This document shows positions 12,801-22,249 of a stretch of DNA of 64,000 nt, piece after piece. Position 1 is the stretch's first letter. Each line of letters opens with the position of its first letter. Both the position numbers and the translations under genes were made by a program. This stretch comes from Congeria kusceri (taxonomy: Eukaryota > Mollusca > Bivalvia > Myida > Dreissenidae): NCBI GenBank assembly GCA_027627225.1, contig CM051034.1, forward strand, positions 46,687,548 to 46,751,547, written 5' to 3'. The notes under the pieces are model-generated. The model was not told the origin of the DNA and searched no databases. It worked only from the letters and a program-made list of their open reading frames with translations.

Positions 12801-15800
12801 AAACTTTGACATCATACAGTAGCAGGTTGCAACCTCTCTAATCCTATTTGAGAACAAAGGGCCTGTGGTATAAACATGAAGCTATTTTAATTGATAATGT
12901 CTGTTGCTTCATCAAAACCGCAGAAAGTTTAGTAACATTATATGTAGTCTTTAGCTACACACCAATTTGTTTCCAGTACTACAACAACGGTCTGATCATC
13001 TACAATGACGCACGGGTGCAGGACGCGATGAGATATCTGGAACACGAAATGGCCAAGTGGAAAGACCAGGCTCTACACATGGATCAGAATGAAAAACTGA
13101 TCTATGAGGCTTACAAAAGTAGGTTTATGAGGGTCATCCGTAAAGTTCGGGGACATGTTATGTTAAATTAATATTTATAATCACAAGACAATGAAATTAC
13201 ACATACATTTAATATATAGAGGATATTTGTTGATTTCGGTGAATGATCGAATTTTATTTCACAAGTGGTGATGGAAAAAAATATTTTCACGAGTTGTGTT
13301 GCCACGACGAGTGAAAATATAATTTTCTATATCAATGAGTGAAATAAATATTCGATCATTCACCGAAATCAACACATGTTCTTTTTATTTTATGCTTTTG
13401 CACAATATATAAATAAAATTGCATGCACAATAAGTTTACACGTACACATTTGTGTATTACGACATCATTTTTCATAAAAATTGCGTCATAAATGATTCCA
13501 AAATTGTTTATCATAATTATGATGTGAAAAGTGCCATAATTTGTGCGTCGTTGTCGGTAAACTATATTTTTGTTGAATTTTATCTTCTTTTTTTTGTAAA
13601 CAAATGTATATACATACTGTCCATGTATATAAATTTGCTATGTGAGGTAAACCACTACTGGTAGATGAATACGATTGATAAAAAAATAGTGTGTTTTATG
13701 TTAAAGTTTCACTGCAGTGAAATTTTATATTTTCAAAGCTCCAATAATAATGTAATAAACGTTTTTCCATTATTCATACCAAAAATGGCATCAAAATAAC
13801 AACAAATAACTGGTAAACCGTACAATCAAACATACATACATACTGTGTAACAAAACATCTGGCAGTTAGATTTGACCATGTACTATACTTGTACTATAGT
13901 GACACAGTTTCATGTTCAGATGGTGATATTTTGGGTAAAAAACGACAGCTGTGGCATGCATAAGTAGGCCATGTTGTATGGGACCGTGTATCACAATTTT
14001 GTGACACAGTTTAATGGATGATGACTTCTGACAACTCTGTGCAGATTAAGGTCATGATTAATTAAACTTCAAGTATGGCATTGATTTTGTCACACAGTTT
14101 TGTTTATAACGATACTCGTACAGATTTTGAAACTCAAGAAATTTACCGGTTCTTAAGTTGCTTCTCAGAGTGGTAATAAATACTGGTGACGATCAAAAGC
14201 TATGGCTGATCTTATAAAATGATAATTATGGTTCTACTCAAACAAAAAGACAAAGAGCTGACAGGTATCAGTTATCTTTGACCATTTGTAATAATGTGTG
14301 ATATTTTAGTCAACCTTGATATTTAAAATTTCAGAACTGAAGAAATTTCCTCTCGATATGTCCAGTGAAAACCCAAAACTTGAGATGTTACGTGAAATGA
14401 TTATTTCTTCGTATGCCAGAGGAGATGTGGAAAATTCCCGTGGGATCGTGTTCGTAAAAACACGAGAGTTGGCTCGAGCTATTGTCAACTGGATGAAAGA
14501 TACCCCAGGACTTCGGGAGTTAAACCCGACACAGTTTGTTGGACAGAACATGAGTGCAGACAAAGGAGGTATTCGATAGTCAGCTCAATTATAGCTTTTT
14601 ATGCCACCGGCATCTTGATGCGGGAGGCATATAGTAATTGTCCTGTCCATCCTTCCGTCTGTTACATGGTTAAGTACCAACACCGCTAACTACAACACTT
14701 GGATACTTACACAGTTGCTGCTTATGACCATTCCCTATCCAACCATATCACCCAACCTTACTTTGACCTTGACCTAATTTGCACTTTATTTAAATGGGCT
14801 GTTTCTTGGTAACTAGATTTTACCGTTTCGTCTGGTGCCAACACCGCTTGCAACAACACTTGGATATTTAAACAGTTGTTACTAATTACCATTCCCAATC
14901 CACCCATATCACATATCACCCAGCTTTATTTTGACCTTGACCTTGACCTAATTTGCATTTAGAATGTTTCAAATGGACTGTTTCTGGGTTAACTAGATTT
15001 TACAATTTCATCTAACACCAACACCACTTGCTACAACACTTGGATACATACACAGTTGTTGCATATGACTATCCCCAATCCACCCATATCACCCAACCTG
15101 ACTTTGACCTTGACCTAATTTGGACTAAGAAATGAGCTATCCAGCACCAACCGGGAGCATGTGTGTTTATCTAACATAGAATCTTCTTTTAAAAACGACT
15201 TTGATCACCGTGTTTGTTAACAATAAGTTTTAAATGACATATACTATTATGCTTCATGTGTTGTTATAAAACTTTGCAGAGATTATAAGTAGGACGTTAT
15301 TTTTTCTTTGTCATAAATATATAATTATTGTTGCCAGTTTAGCTGCTGTATTTGTACTACATATATTTTGCGTACTATACGTGTTTAAGTAAATGCGCGT
15401 TTTCTGTCATTTGCTTTGAAATGTCTGTTAAAAAAAATGTAAATTTTACAGTTATTAAATACATTTAACTATTTGCATGGATATACTTTTTGTGTTTTGT
15501 AAATTTTTAGGGATGACAAAGGTGGAACAAGATGATGCCCTGAAGTATTTTCGTGAGGGCAAACACAAACTGATAGTTGCAACCTCAGTGGCTGAGGAGG
15601 GGTTAGACATCACTAAATGTAACCTCGTAATACGCTACGACCATGTAACAAACGAGATTTCGAAGGTGCAGTCTAGAGGTAACGGACACTGTTTAACAGA
15701 GACTACTTTTGAAGTAAAAACATTAGTAACAGACACTGCTTAAAACAGACTGGTGATCAGTATCAAACGCTGTTTAACACAGTCAGGATTTTAGTATCAA

Positions 15801-18800
15801 ATGCATAACACAGACTAAATTTCAAGTAAAAATGTATGTATCAAATACCGTTTTACACACATTGATTATCAAAAGCTCTTTAACACAGATTGCTTCACAA
15901 GGAAAAACACAAGTAACAGATAGTTTTTAACACAGAATGGTTCTGAAGAGGTTATAAACATTGGTAACAAAAAATAGCGTTTAACACAGACTGGTTTTCA
16001 AATAAAACGTAAGACACAGGTTTTGTTTAACATACACCAGTTTCTCAAGTAAAACATAAGTAACAGATAGTGTTTAACACAGACTGGTTCTCAAGTAAAA
16101 CATCAGTAAAACTAACAGATACTGTTTAACACATATTGCTTCTCAAAGAAACATAAGTAACTGATACTGTTTAACACCCAACAGTTTGCAAGTAAAACAT
16201 AAATAACAGATACTGTTATACACACAACGGTTCTAAGTAAAACGTAAGTAACAAATATTGTTTAACACACACCGGTTCTTAAGTAAAACATAAATAATAT
16301 ATACTGTTTAACACACAACGTTTCTCAATAAAACATAAGTAATAAATACTGTTTAGCACACAACGGTTTTCAATATAACATAAATAACATTTACTGTTTA
16401 ACACACAATTGTTCTCAAGTAAAAACATAAGTAACAGATACTGTTTAACCTACTGGTTCTCAAGTAAAAATATAAGTAACAGATATGGTTTAACACAGAC
16501 TGGTTCTCAAGTAAACATAAGTAACAGATACTATTTAATACACACCGGTTCTCAAGTAAAACATAAGTAACAGATAATATTTAATACACACTGGTTCTCA
16601 AGTAAAAAACATAAGTAATATACTTTATTTTCAAGGATTGTTAGTTTCAATACAGTTTAAACACACTAGTTCTCAAATAAAAAAGAAGTAACAGATACTG
16701 TTAGGAGTACGAAATAAACATTTTGGTAAAAAAGAATTAACAGATACTGTCAGGTAAAAGTAGAAGCAATAAATACTGTTACAGAGAGACATTGGTTTAT
16801 GCAAAGATTTATTATATAACATATTGACACGTTTCTGGTTTATAGGTTACTAAGTATATGTAAAAAGTAACATTGTGAAAGTTACCGTGATAATGTGAGG
16901 CATGGACATTGGTTTTTAGGTAAAAATAGAAGCAACTCATACTATTAGAGATAGACATTGGTTTTTATGTTAATATAGAAGCATCACATATTGTTAGAGA
17001 TAGACATTGGTTTTTAGGTTCAAATATAAGCAACACGTACAGTTAGAAATATGCATTGGTGTTTAGGTAAAAATAGGTGCAACACGTACAGTGAGAGATA
17101 GGCATTGATTTTTATGTGAAAATAAAAGCATCTCATACTGTTAGAGATAGCCATTGGTTTTTAGGTAAAAATGGAATCAACACGTACTGTTAGAGATAGG
17201 CATTGGTTTTTAGGTAAAAATAGAAGCTACACGTACAGTTAGAGATATGCATTGGTTTATAGGTAAAAATAAAAGCAACATGTACTGTTAGAGATAGGCA
17301 TTGGTTTTTAGGTAAAATAGAAATAGAAAATCAATTTGGTTTATGGGTAAAACCAAAAAGCCACAAAATGTATGTTACTCATGCAGGTCGTGGCAGAGCG
17401 GCAGACAGCAAGTACGTGGTGATAGCGGAGGAGAACACCGGTATTGCGGAGAAGGAAGAGTTGAACATGATTAGAGAGGTCATGATGAGGAACGCCATTA
17501 TCCAGTTGCAGGTGAGCACAACTTGTGAATTTTATCATCAGTTTTTTTTTGTTTTTTTTAAATACAAACAATGGGAAACTATTGATCTCAACATATACCT
17601 AAAACTAGACATTAAACGTGATGGGATGTCATTATGCAACTGCAGATGAGCAGGATTTTTGGCCCAATGTTTTTTCGACCCCTACTATCGAAATCAGTAG
17701 ATATTTCTGTCCGTTTGACATTTTGGCCCTTGAACAATTTGTCCCCTTAGTTAATTACCCTAGCTGCAGTTGAAGTATCTTTTTAACCGGGTTTTCCAGA
17801 AAAATCTGGTTATTTGATTGGCGAATGTCGGTGGGCGGTCGGGCGTGCAGCGGGCGGATTTTGGTCGTGAAGAATTTTTTCAGAGCGCAACTCCTCCTTC
17901 ATAGCTCAAGGGATTTCAACCAAACTTTCACAAAACTGTTGTGACGAAGTGGCTAAGCGCATATTGTCAGGCTTTTGTGATTTGATCGATAATATTGTGC
18001 AGATTTGTTGCCGCATTGTTTATTTTGTACATATGACACACTATATAGTGAACAATATCTTCCGAGCGCAACATCTCCTATATTTCTCAAGGGATTTCGA
18101 CCAAACTTTCACAGAACTACTGTAATTTAAGTTCATGGGCGCATGTTGTTAGGCTTTGTGATTTCATCATTTTGGGCGGATTTAAGGATATTTCAGGCTA
18201 GCAGTTTTCAGCTGTTGGAAATTAAAAACCTGGTTTTGTGACATGACTATGTCTCTTCTCTTATTTATTGACTTACTGAAACTTACAACTTTGCTTAATT
18301 TGGATGTAAGTATGGTAATTTTTGTAGTAGTTTTGTGTTATGTTCAAATACAGTTTTGACAACATATTTATCCCTGCAGTTCTTTAGTTTTTGTTACTTA
18401 TCGTAATTTCTTTGCCGTTCTCTTGACTAATCCAAATGATTTACTGTAATCCTTGTTTTCTTTTGCTCATTCACATACAATCTTGTTGCTTTTTTGTCAG
18501 TTATATCACATCACGTTGCTCAGTTATTCTCTTTGCTCATTTGTATTATTCTTCCAGATTTCTAATTTTCTCATTGATCTGGAATGACTAACATCAAAAT
18601 GAATGTTTTACTTGAAATGTGTTAATGTAAATTTTAAGAAACGAAACAGTTTTATGGAAGACAGTGAATCACAAATTATATCTGAAATTGCATATAAAGG
18701 TTATTCAGTAAAATATGTGTATGTTAGTAATATGGTATTCGACGCCTTCTCTTTCACAGGCCTATATTGGAAATAATCCGGATAAGTTTCAAGACGAATT

Positions 18801-19272
18801 ATTCAAGCTACAGGAGGAGGCAAACTTGGAACAGCAACTAAGCCGTCTCGGGAAGAAACGCCTGACGATGAGAGCCGGTCGTTTTGAGCTGAAATGCCTG
18901 CGGTGCGGAACGTTCGTCTGTATGTCCGACAGCGTGAAGAAAATTAAGGACGCACATCACGTTGTCGTCGATGAATCTTTGAAAGAACGTGTGATCTACA
19001 GCGATAAGGACACGAAAGGTTTTAAAGACGAGGATGTTCAGTTATGTGGAAAAATCTCATGCCGTGAATGCGGTGGAAATCTTGGAGTAATTTGCATCTA
19101 CAAAAGCTTGGAGTTTCCTGTGTTGAAAATCGAGAACTTTTTGGTCGTCGATGTGAACGGCCGTCAGACGACATGCAAGCAGTGGAAGAAAGTGCCATTC
19201 GTTGTCGATGCTCTTGGAACGGATGATTTCAAAGAGATTATTGCAAATAGGGACATTAATGGCCATTTGTGA
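3619..19272 (+). CDS. RIG-I-like receptor (RLR1), helicase plus C-terminal regulatory domain; 5' end off window
   Basis: A cytosolic double-stranded RNA-sensing DExD/H helicase of the RIG-I/MDA5/LGP2 family. Eleven exons join in frame: 3619-3800, 4284-4465, 6047-6248, 7427-7589, 8781-8876, 12289-12458, 12977-13118, 14335-14568, 15511-15678, 17387-17511, 18760-19272. They give 724 complete codons plus a stop. In that partial protein the Q-motif region is LRDYQQEL (24-31), Walker A APTGSGKT (45-52), motif II DECH (153-156), motif III TAS (193-195), motif IV IVFVKTR (416-422), motif [13 protein letters not shown] (479-490) and motif VI QSRGRGR (510-516). The C-terminal domain has C600-x2-C603 and C650-x4-C655, the zinc spacing of the RIG-I regulatory domain. 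The first exon starts at codon position 2, so it needs an upstream exon. Its acidic linker before the helicase suggests N-terminal domain(s), probably CARD, left of the window. All junctions are GT/AG with matching phases. RIG-I-type rather than Dicer is supported by the CTD and by the helical insert between motifs III and IV. Which RLR subgroup it belongs to is not decided. Confidence 0.93.
4284..4465 (+). CDS. RLR1 exon: motif Ia region
   Basis: The acceptor is TTCAG at 4279-4283 and the donor is the strong GTGAGT at 4466. It carries [14 protein letters not shown] and HTITGD (residues 74-106), the motif Ia/Ib area of RLR helicases. It leaves in phase 2. A different frame here is also open (4058-4378) but breaks the splice phase and lacks helicase similarity. 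Confidence 0.9.
4519..4880 (+). repeat. Interspersed repeat, copy 1 of 2
   Basis: This intronic stretch, with GGAATTTTACGGCAAA, TTTTTAGAAAAGCATTA and TGGTTTGATGAAA blocks, is matched in the same order at 62392-62710. The second copy lies upstream of the second CARD gene. No termini or coding potential were recognised. Confidence 0.75.
4975..5130. repeat. 21-bp minisatellite, about seven copies
   Basis: GAAACTGTATCACTAGCC with a short CTT/CCTT spacer repeats with period 21 (AAACTG at 4981, 5002, 5023, 5044, 5065, 5086, 5107), and more degenerate copies continue to ~5400. As 21 is a multiple of three, two minus-strand frames stay open. These are not genes. Confidence 0.85.
6047..6248 (+). CDS. 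RLR1 exon: motif II (DECH)
   Basis: The acceptor is CTGCAG at 6041-6046 and the donor is GTTCGT at 6249. Residues 121-188 include [12 protein letters not shown] and LIIFDECHH. It enters in phase 2 and leaves in phase 0. Confidence 0.93.
6365..6953. mobile_element. HINE-like element with dimeric ~165-bp core
   Basis: GGAGCATAACT starts two related cores (near 6466 and 6621), each with AACATGAAACTTCATAGGTAGAT or a close variant. A GGCGTCGG/GTCGACGGCGG-rich segment (6411-6450) precedes them. The tail near 6910-6950 has a GGCGTCAGGCGACA segment and ends CGGAGTTCTAGTTGT, a variant of the CTCTTGTT end. The minus-strand open frame 6398-6706 lies in the cores and is not a gene. Confidence 0.6.
7427..7589 (+). 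CDS. RLR1 exon: motif III
   Basis: The acceptor is TTGTAG at 7421-7426 and the donor is GTAAGA at 7590. It opens [11 protein letters not shown] (residues 189-199), continuing directly from the previous exon's VDLPQ, and ends in phase 1 within PDE. Confidence 0.93.
7645..8030. repeat. HINE core fragments
   Basis: Segments with AGAAATGTTCCTTGGATGGTCCCCTACCAAA-type text match cores found at 22.8-23.6 kb and 26.05-26.5 kb. No clear head or tail. The overlapping plus-strand open frames (7864-8049, 7929-8132) are repeat by-products. Confidence 0.55.
8230..8580. repeat. 50-bp minisatellite, seven copies
   Basis: GGAGACCTTTCTCTAATC starts units at 8230, 8280, 8331, 8381, 8431, 8481 and 8531, with only a few substitutions between units. 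It lies inside the RLR1 intron between motif III and the next exon. High unit identity suggests recent amplification. Confidence 0.93.
8781..8876 (+). CDS. RLR1 exon: start of helical insert
   Basis: The acceptor is TTCTAG at 8775-8780 and the donor is GTGACT at 8877. Phase is 1 on both sides. It encodes residues 243-274, basic and helical, including [15 protein letters not shown], at the position of the RLR-specific insert between the two RecA-like domains. Confidence 0.85.
8915..8990 (-). repeat. SINE fragment (central domain only)
   Basis: GAGTCCATTTCCTATGTAGGACAAGTACTTGG is a diverged copy of the central part of the SINE at 49657-49836. The tRNA-like head is missing. Confidence 0.5.
9430..9990. 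repeat. Short-period repeat built on AATCACAATCTTGC
   Basis: A run of AATCACAATCTTGC / AATCACGAGCTCGC variants with period near 14 bp, degenerate on the left and cleaner after 9720. The open frames at 9750-10058 and 9802-10017 arise from the repeat and are not genes. Confidence 0.8.
10276..11496 (+). mobile_element. HINE-like element, AGCTCACC family (copy 1)
   Basis: The head GAGCTCACCAGAGCATGAGTGCTC (10277-10300) is a foldback. The tail ACTCAGGTGAGCCC...CATGGCCCTCTGG (11456-11493) resembles that of the copy at 25931-26563. Between them are ~155-bp cores with a TTTATTTTTTGTTCAATCTTGACC motif and GTTATGGCCCCTTGTTTG. The 10636-10959 (+) and 10704-10952 (-) frames overlap each other within the cores and are discounted. 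Confidence 0.65.
11576..12192 (+). mobile_element. HINE-like element, 'CATCTTGATGCGGGAGGC' family (copy 1)
   Basis: The head has CATCTTGATGCGGGAGGCATATAGTGATTGTCCT with GTCYG repeats. Three ~175-bp cores follow, each with CACCGCTTACTACAACACTTGGATA and CCACCCATATCACCCAACC, then a tail at CAGCACTAACTGGGGGC. A second copy lies at 14597-15172, also in an RLR1 intron. Confidence 0.7.
12289..12458 (+). CDS. RLR1 exon: helical insert
   Basis: The acceptor is CACTAG at 12283-12288 and the donor is GTTAGT at 12459. It enters in phase 1 and leaves in phase 0. Residues 275-331 include [18 protein letters not shown] and CRTHLE, matching the RIG-I insert pattern in which an EQWV-type helix precedes a THLRKYND-type helix. 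Confidence 0.9.
12977..13118 (+). CDS. RLR1 exon: helical insert to pincer
   Basis: The acceptor is TTCCAG at 12971-12976 and the donor is GTAGGT at 13119. It reads [21 protein letters not shown] and continues to residue 378, leaving in phase 1. Confidence 0.9.
13228..13374. mobile_element. Palindromic MITE (~147 bp)
   Basis: The left end TGTTGATTTCGGTGAATGAT is mirrored by ATCATTCACCGAAATCAACA at the right, and the homology extends ~35 bp inward on each side. The short interior and lack of coding capacity fit a MITE. It lies within the RLR1 intron before motif IV. Confidence 0.85.
14335..14568 (+). CDS. RLR1 exon: motif IV
   Basis: The acceptor is TTTCAG at 14329-14334 and the donor is GTATTC at 14569. 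Residues 379-456 carry [14 protein letters not shown] and [18 protein letters not shown], the start of the second RecA-like domain. The exon leaves in phase 1. A minus-strand frame over the same interval (14306-14563) is a shadow. Confidence 0.93.
14597..15172 (+). mobile_element. HINE-like element, 'CATCTTGATGCGGGAGGC' family (copy 2)
   Basis: The head TATGCCACCGGCATCTTGATG (14600-14620) and GCGGGAGGCATATAG are followed by three cores with CAACACTTGGATA and a tail with CCAGCACCAACCGGGAGC. The layout matches the copy at 11.6 kb. Confidence 0.7.
15511..15678 (+). CDS. RLR1 exon: motif V and start of motif VI
   Basis: The acceptor is TTTTAG at 15505-15510 and the donor is GTAACG at 15679. Residues 457-512 contain [14 protein letters not shown] and end VQSR, with motif VI completed by the next exon. 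Phase is 1 on both sides. Confidence 0.94.
15679..16740. repeat. ~48-bp minisatellite starting at an RLR1 splice donor
   Basis: About 20 imperfect units of the form GTAACAGATACTGTTTAACAC...GGTTCTCAAGTAAAACATAA. The first unit begins exactly at the donor of the preceding exon (GTAACGGACACTGTTTAACA), so the intron starts inside the array. Later units vary in length and are more degenerate toward 16.7 kb. Confidence 0.85.
16760..17335. repeat. ~48-bp minisatellite, second array
   Basis: About eleven units of GTTAGAGATAGGCATTGG followed by TTTTTAGGTAAAAATAGAAGC and ACACGTACT. It sits directly after the previous array with a different unit, just upstream of the motif VI exon. Both units share the (A)GTAAAA and ACTGTTA elements, so the second may derive from the first. 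Confidence 0.8.
17387..17511 (+). CDS. RLR1 exon: motif VI
   Basis: The acceptor is ATGCAG at 17381-17386 and the donor is GTGAGC at 17512. It completes [12 protein letters not shown] and runs to AIIQLQ (residues 513-554), leaving in phase 0. Confidence 0.93.
17782..18240 (+). mobile_element. HINE-like element, AACC...GGTT head family
   Basis: The head AACCGGGTTTTCCAGAAAAATCTGGTTATT (17784-17813) is an inverted repeat, with GGGCGG-type repeats after it. Two ~180-bp cores share CGCAAC and CAAGGGATTTCRACCAAACTTTCAC. The right end has AAAAACCTGGTTTT (18225-18238), the inverse of the head. Confidence 0.6.
18241..18759. other. Last RLR1 intron, T-rich remainder
   Basis: Pyrimidine-rich sequence with no recognised repeat or exon. 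It ends with the acceptor TTTCACAG at 18752-18759. Confidence 0.6.
18760..19272 (+). CDS. RLR1 terminal exon: C-terminal regulatory domain
   Basis: Residues 555-724 and the stop TGA (19270-19272). It encodes a helical linker, then the zinc-binding RNA-recognition domain: C600LRC603, C650GKISC655 and [13 protein letters not shown], the core beta-hairpin of RLR C-terminal domains. A further Cys (C658) follows the second pair. No clear AATAAA was seen in the following 700 bases. Confidence 0.94.
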   Translation, partial: AYIGNNPDKFQDELFKLQEEANLEQQLSRLGKKRLTMRAGRFELKCLRCGTFVCMSDSVKKIKDAHHVVVDESLKERVIYSDKDTKGFKDEDVQLCGKISCRECGGNLGVICIYKSLEFPVLKIENFLVVDVNGRQTTCKQWKKVPFVVDALGTDDFKEIIANRDINGHL

Positions 19273-20040
19273 AATGTGGAAGATTTTGCGTAGTATTGGG
19301 TTCTAAAGCAGTGAGTTATATGTGTTTTCCGTCTGCCGGTGCTTTAGTCCGTCTGGCCAAGGTTACAGTATTTTATAAAGTCCAATATCTTGAATACTAA
19401 CAAAGTTATATACTTCAAACTTAAAATAATTATTTACTATCAACCTCTCCAACAGGGAAAGCAACTCTCATCATTATGATTTCGTTTCTGACAAAAGAGC
19501 ATTTTGGGGCATGTGTCACGTGATAGTGACAGCACTGGTTGAAATAATGTAAATGTTTATAAATCGGTCTTGATGTTTAAATCATGTATAATCAGTCTTT
19601 AGTTGAAATCCAAATTGTATAGAGTTTCAAAATTTCGAAAAGCATTGTATTGGTTACTATAGTAGTAGTAATGAAGTTATGTAAAGAAATGTAAACGTTT
19701 ATGAATTGGTCTTGAATGTATTGATTAGTATTTAATATAATTCCTAACTGAATTGAGCATAGTAGTTTTGTGTACCATGTAAATACAACATGCTTTTGTG
19801 AAGTGAGAAAGATTTAGTACCTGTTTTGGTTAGCCCACCCCATAGCTGATGTTTTTGAAATAATGTTAATGTTTATGAATTGGGCTTTACTATGTTGACC
19901 AGTATTTAATTGTATTTCTAATAGAATTGAACATTATAATTTTGTAAAGCGTTAGTATCGGTTACCAAAGCAGTTACATAATTTTTGAAGGAATGTAAAA
20001 AAAATTATGAATTGGTCTTGAACCCATTTTTAAATATTTT
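19273..20040. other. RLR1 3' flank
   Basis: AT-rich, with a loose ~150-bp periodicity marked by ATGTAAATGTTTATRAATTGGTCTTGA near 19550, 19690, 19865 and 19990. This is probably an old degenerate tandem repeat inside the 3' UTR or flank. Confidence 0.5.
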
Positions 20041-21800
20041 TAACCAAACTTTTTTCGAAGAAAAATGTTGGTTATTAGATTGGGGTATGTCGTTGGGCTG
20101 ATGGGCGGGGTTGGGTGGGGCGGTGGGGGGGGGGGAGGCAGGCTGGCGGGCGTCAACTTTTTGTTTCCGCTCTCTAACTCAAGACCTCGCTTGGGATTGC
20201 ATAAGGGGTGGGTGGGGTCAAGGTTACCGTTAAAAAATAGAAAAACTGTTTCGGCTAAATAACTTGAGAACGCATCGAGATATTTGAATTAAACCTCATA
20301 CATATATACCTTATATAATGACCTTGCTTTGGATTGCATATGAGGTGGGTGGGGTCAAGGTCACCGTTACTAAAAATAGAAAAAACGGTGTCCGCTCAAG
20401 AACTTTAGAATCCATAAAGAAATTTAAATAAAACTTCATATATAGATACCATATATCGAGACCTAGCTTGGATTTGCATATGGGGCGGTTGGTTTAAGGT
20501 TAAGGTCACCGTTACTAAAAATAGAAAAACTGTTTTTGCTCGATAACTTGAGAACGTATCGAGATATTTTAATGAAACTTCATACATATGTACCTTATAT
20601 GGAAGCCTGTCTTGAGATTGCATATATGGTGGGTGGGGTCAAGGTCACGGTCACTCTTACTAAAAAAAGAAAAACGGTTTCCACTTAATAACTTGAGAAG
20701 GCATCCAGATATGTGAATGAAACTTCATACATAGATACCTTATATTGAGACCTCTCTTGGGATTACATATGGGGTGGGTAGTCAATGTCAAGGTCACCGT
20801 TACTAAAAATAGAAAACCAATTTCCGCTCAATAACTTGAGAACGCATCGAGATATTTGAATGAAATTTCAAACATGTATATCTTATATCATGACCTTGCT
20901 TTGGATTGCATATGGGGTGGGTGGGGTCAAGGTCACCATTACTAAAAATAGAAAAACGGTGTCCACCCAAGAACTTTAGAATCTATAAAGAAATTTACAT
21001 GAAACTTCAAACATAGATACCATATATCGAGACCTAGCTTGGAATTGCATTGGGGTGTTTGGTTCAAGGTCAAGGTCATCGTTAAAAAAAATTGAAAAAC
21101 TGTTTCTGCTCGATAACTTGAGAACGCATCGAGATATTATAATGAAACTTCATACATATATACCTTATATCGAAGCCTTGCTTGAGATTGCATATATAGT
21201 GGGTGATATAAAGGTTAAGGTCACTGTTACTAAAAATAGAAAAACGGTTTCCGCTCAATAACTTGAGAAGGCATCGAGATATTTTAATGAAACTTCAAAC
21301 ATAGATACCTTATATCGAGACCTCGCTTGGGATTACATATGGGGTGGGTGGATTCAAGGTCAAGGTCACCGTTACAAAAAAAAATGAAAAATGGTTTCTG
21401 CTCAATAACTTGAGAATTCGTCGAGATATTTTAATTAAACTTCATACATATATACATTATATCGAGACCTTGCTTGGGATTGCATATGGGGTGGGTGGGG
21501 TCAATGTAATCTTTATTAAAAATAGAAAAATGGTTTACGCTCAATAACTTAAGATTCCATAAAGATATTTTAATGAAACTTCATACATAGAGACCATATG
21601 TCGAGACCTCGCTTTGGATTGCATATGGGGTGGGTAAGGTCAAGGTTAAGGTCACCGTTACTTAAAATAGAAAAACGGTTTCTGCTCAAAAACTTGCGAA
21701 CGCATCGAGATTTTTTATGAAACTCCATACATACATACCTTATATTGTAGCCTTGCTTGAGATTCATATGGGGTGGCTGTGGTCAATGTCAAGTGACAGT
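20040..21800 (+). mobile_element. HINE-like element, family A, ~11 cores with four-monomer higher-order repeat
   Basis: The head AACCAAACTTTTTTCGAAGAAAAATGTTGGTTATT (20042-20076) is a foldback, followed by a GGGCGGGG-rich tract. About eleven ~144-bp cores follow (markers at 20261, 20402, 20547, 20691, 20836, 20981, 21117, 21262, 21411, 21547, 21692). Monomer types recur every four units (~575 bp). The open frames within (20405-20623, 21055-21261, 21344-21547, 21570-21767) are by-products. Confidence 0.8.
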
Positions 21801-22249
21801 TATTAACATATTATTACATAGTTCATTCCCTTTGACGCATCTTCGTGGTATCAAATGGGTTATCTTGGTGTGTGCTAGAACATACTATAGCAAAAAAAAC
21901 ACACACCAACAATTGAACAAAGTCATCTTATAATCTGATAAATTCAGTATGCGCAATGATTTATGTAAAGTATATATATATTATATTTGCTACATTATGA
22001 TACATATGGGTTGGCATATGATTTTAGGTATCTATTACAATTTATTTATGTATTTTAATGCTGAATAAAAATACATCATTATTGAGCCATATTATTTATA
22101 GCCGTTTGCTCCATCTTTATTTAAAATATATATACAATGTTGACTTTAATTATTTGGTGTGGATAAACCTGTGCTAAGATGATATATTAAATTTTGACTT
22201 GTATAATTAGGTCTATAAAATTAATAATTAAAAAACCCCAATGATATCG

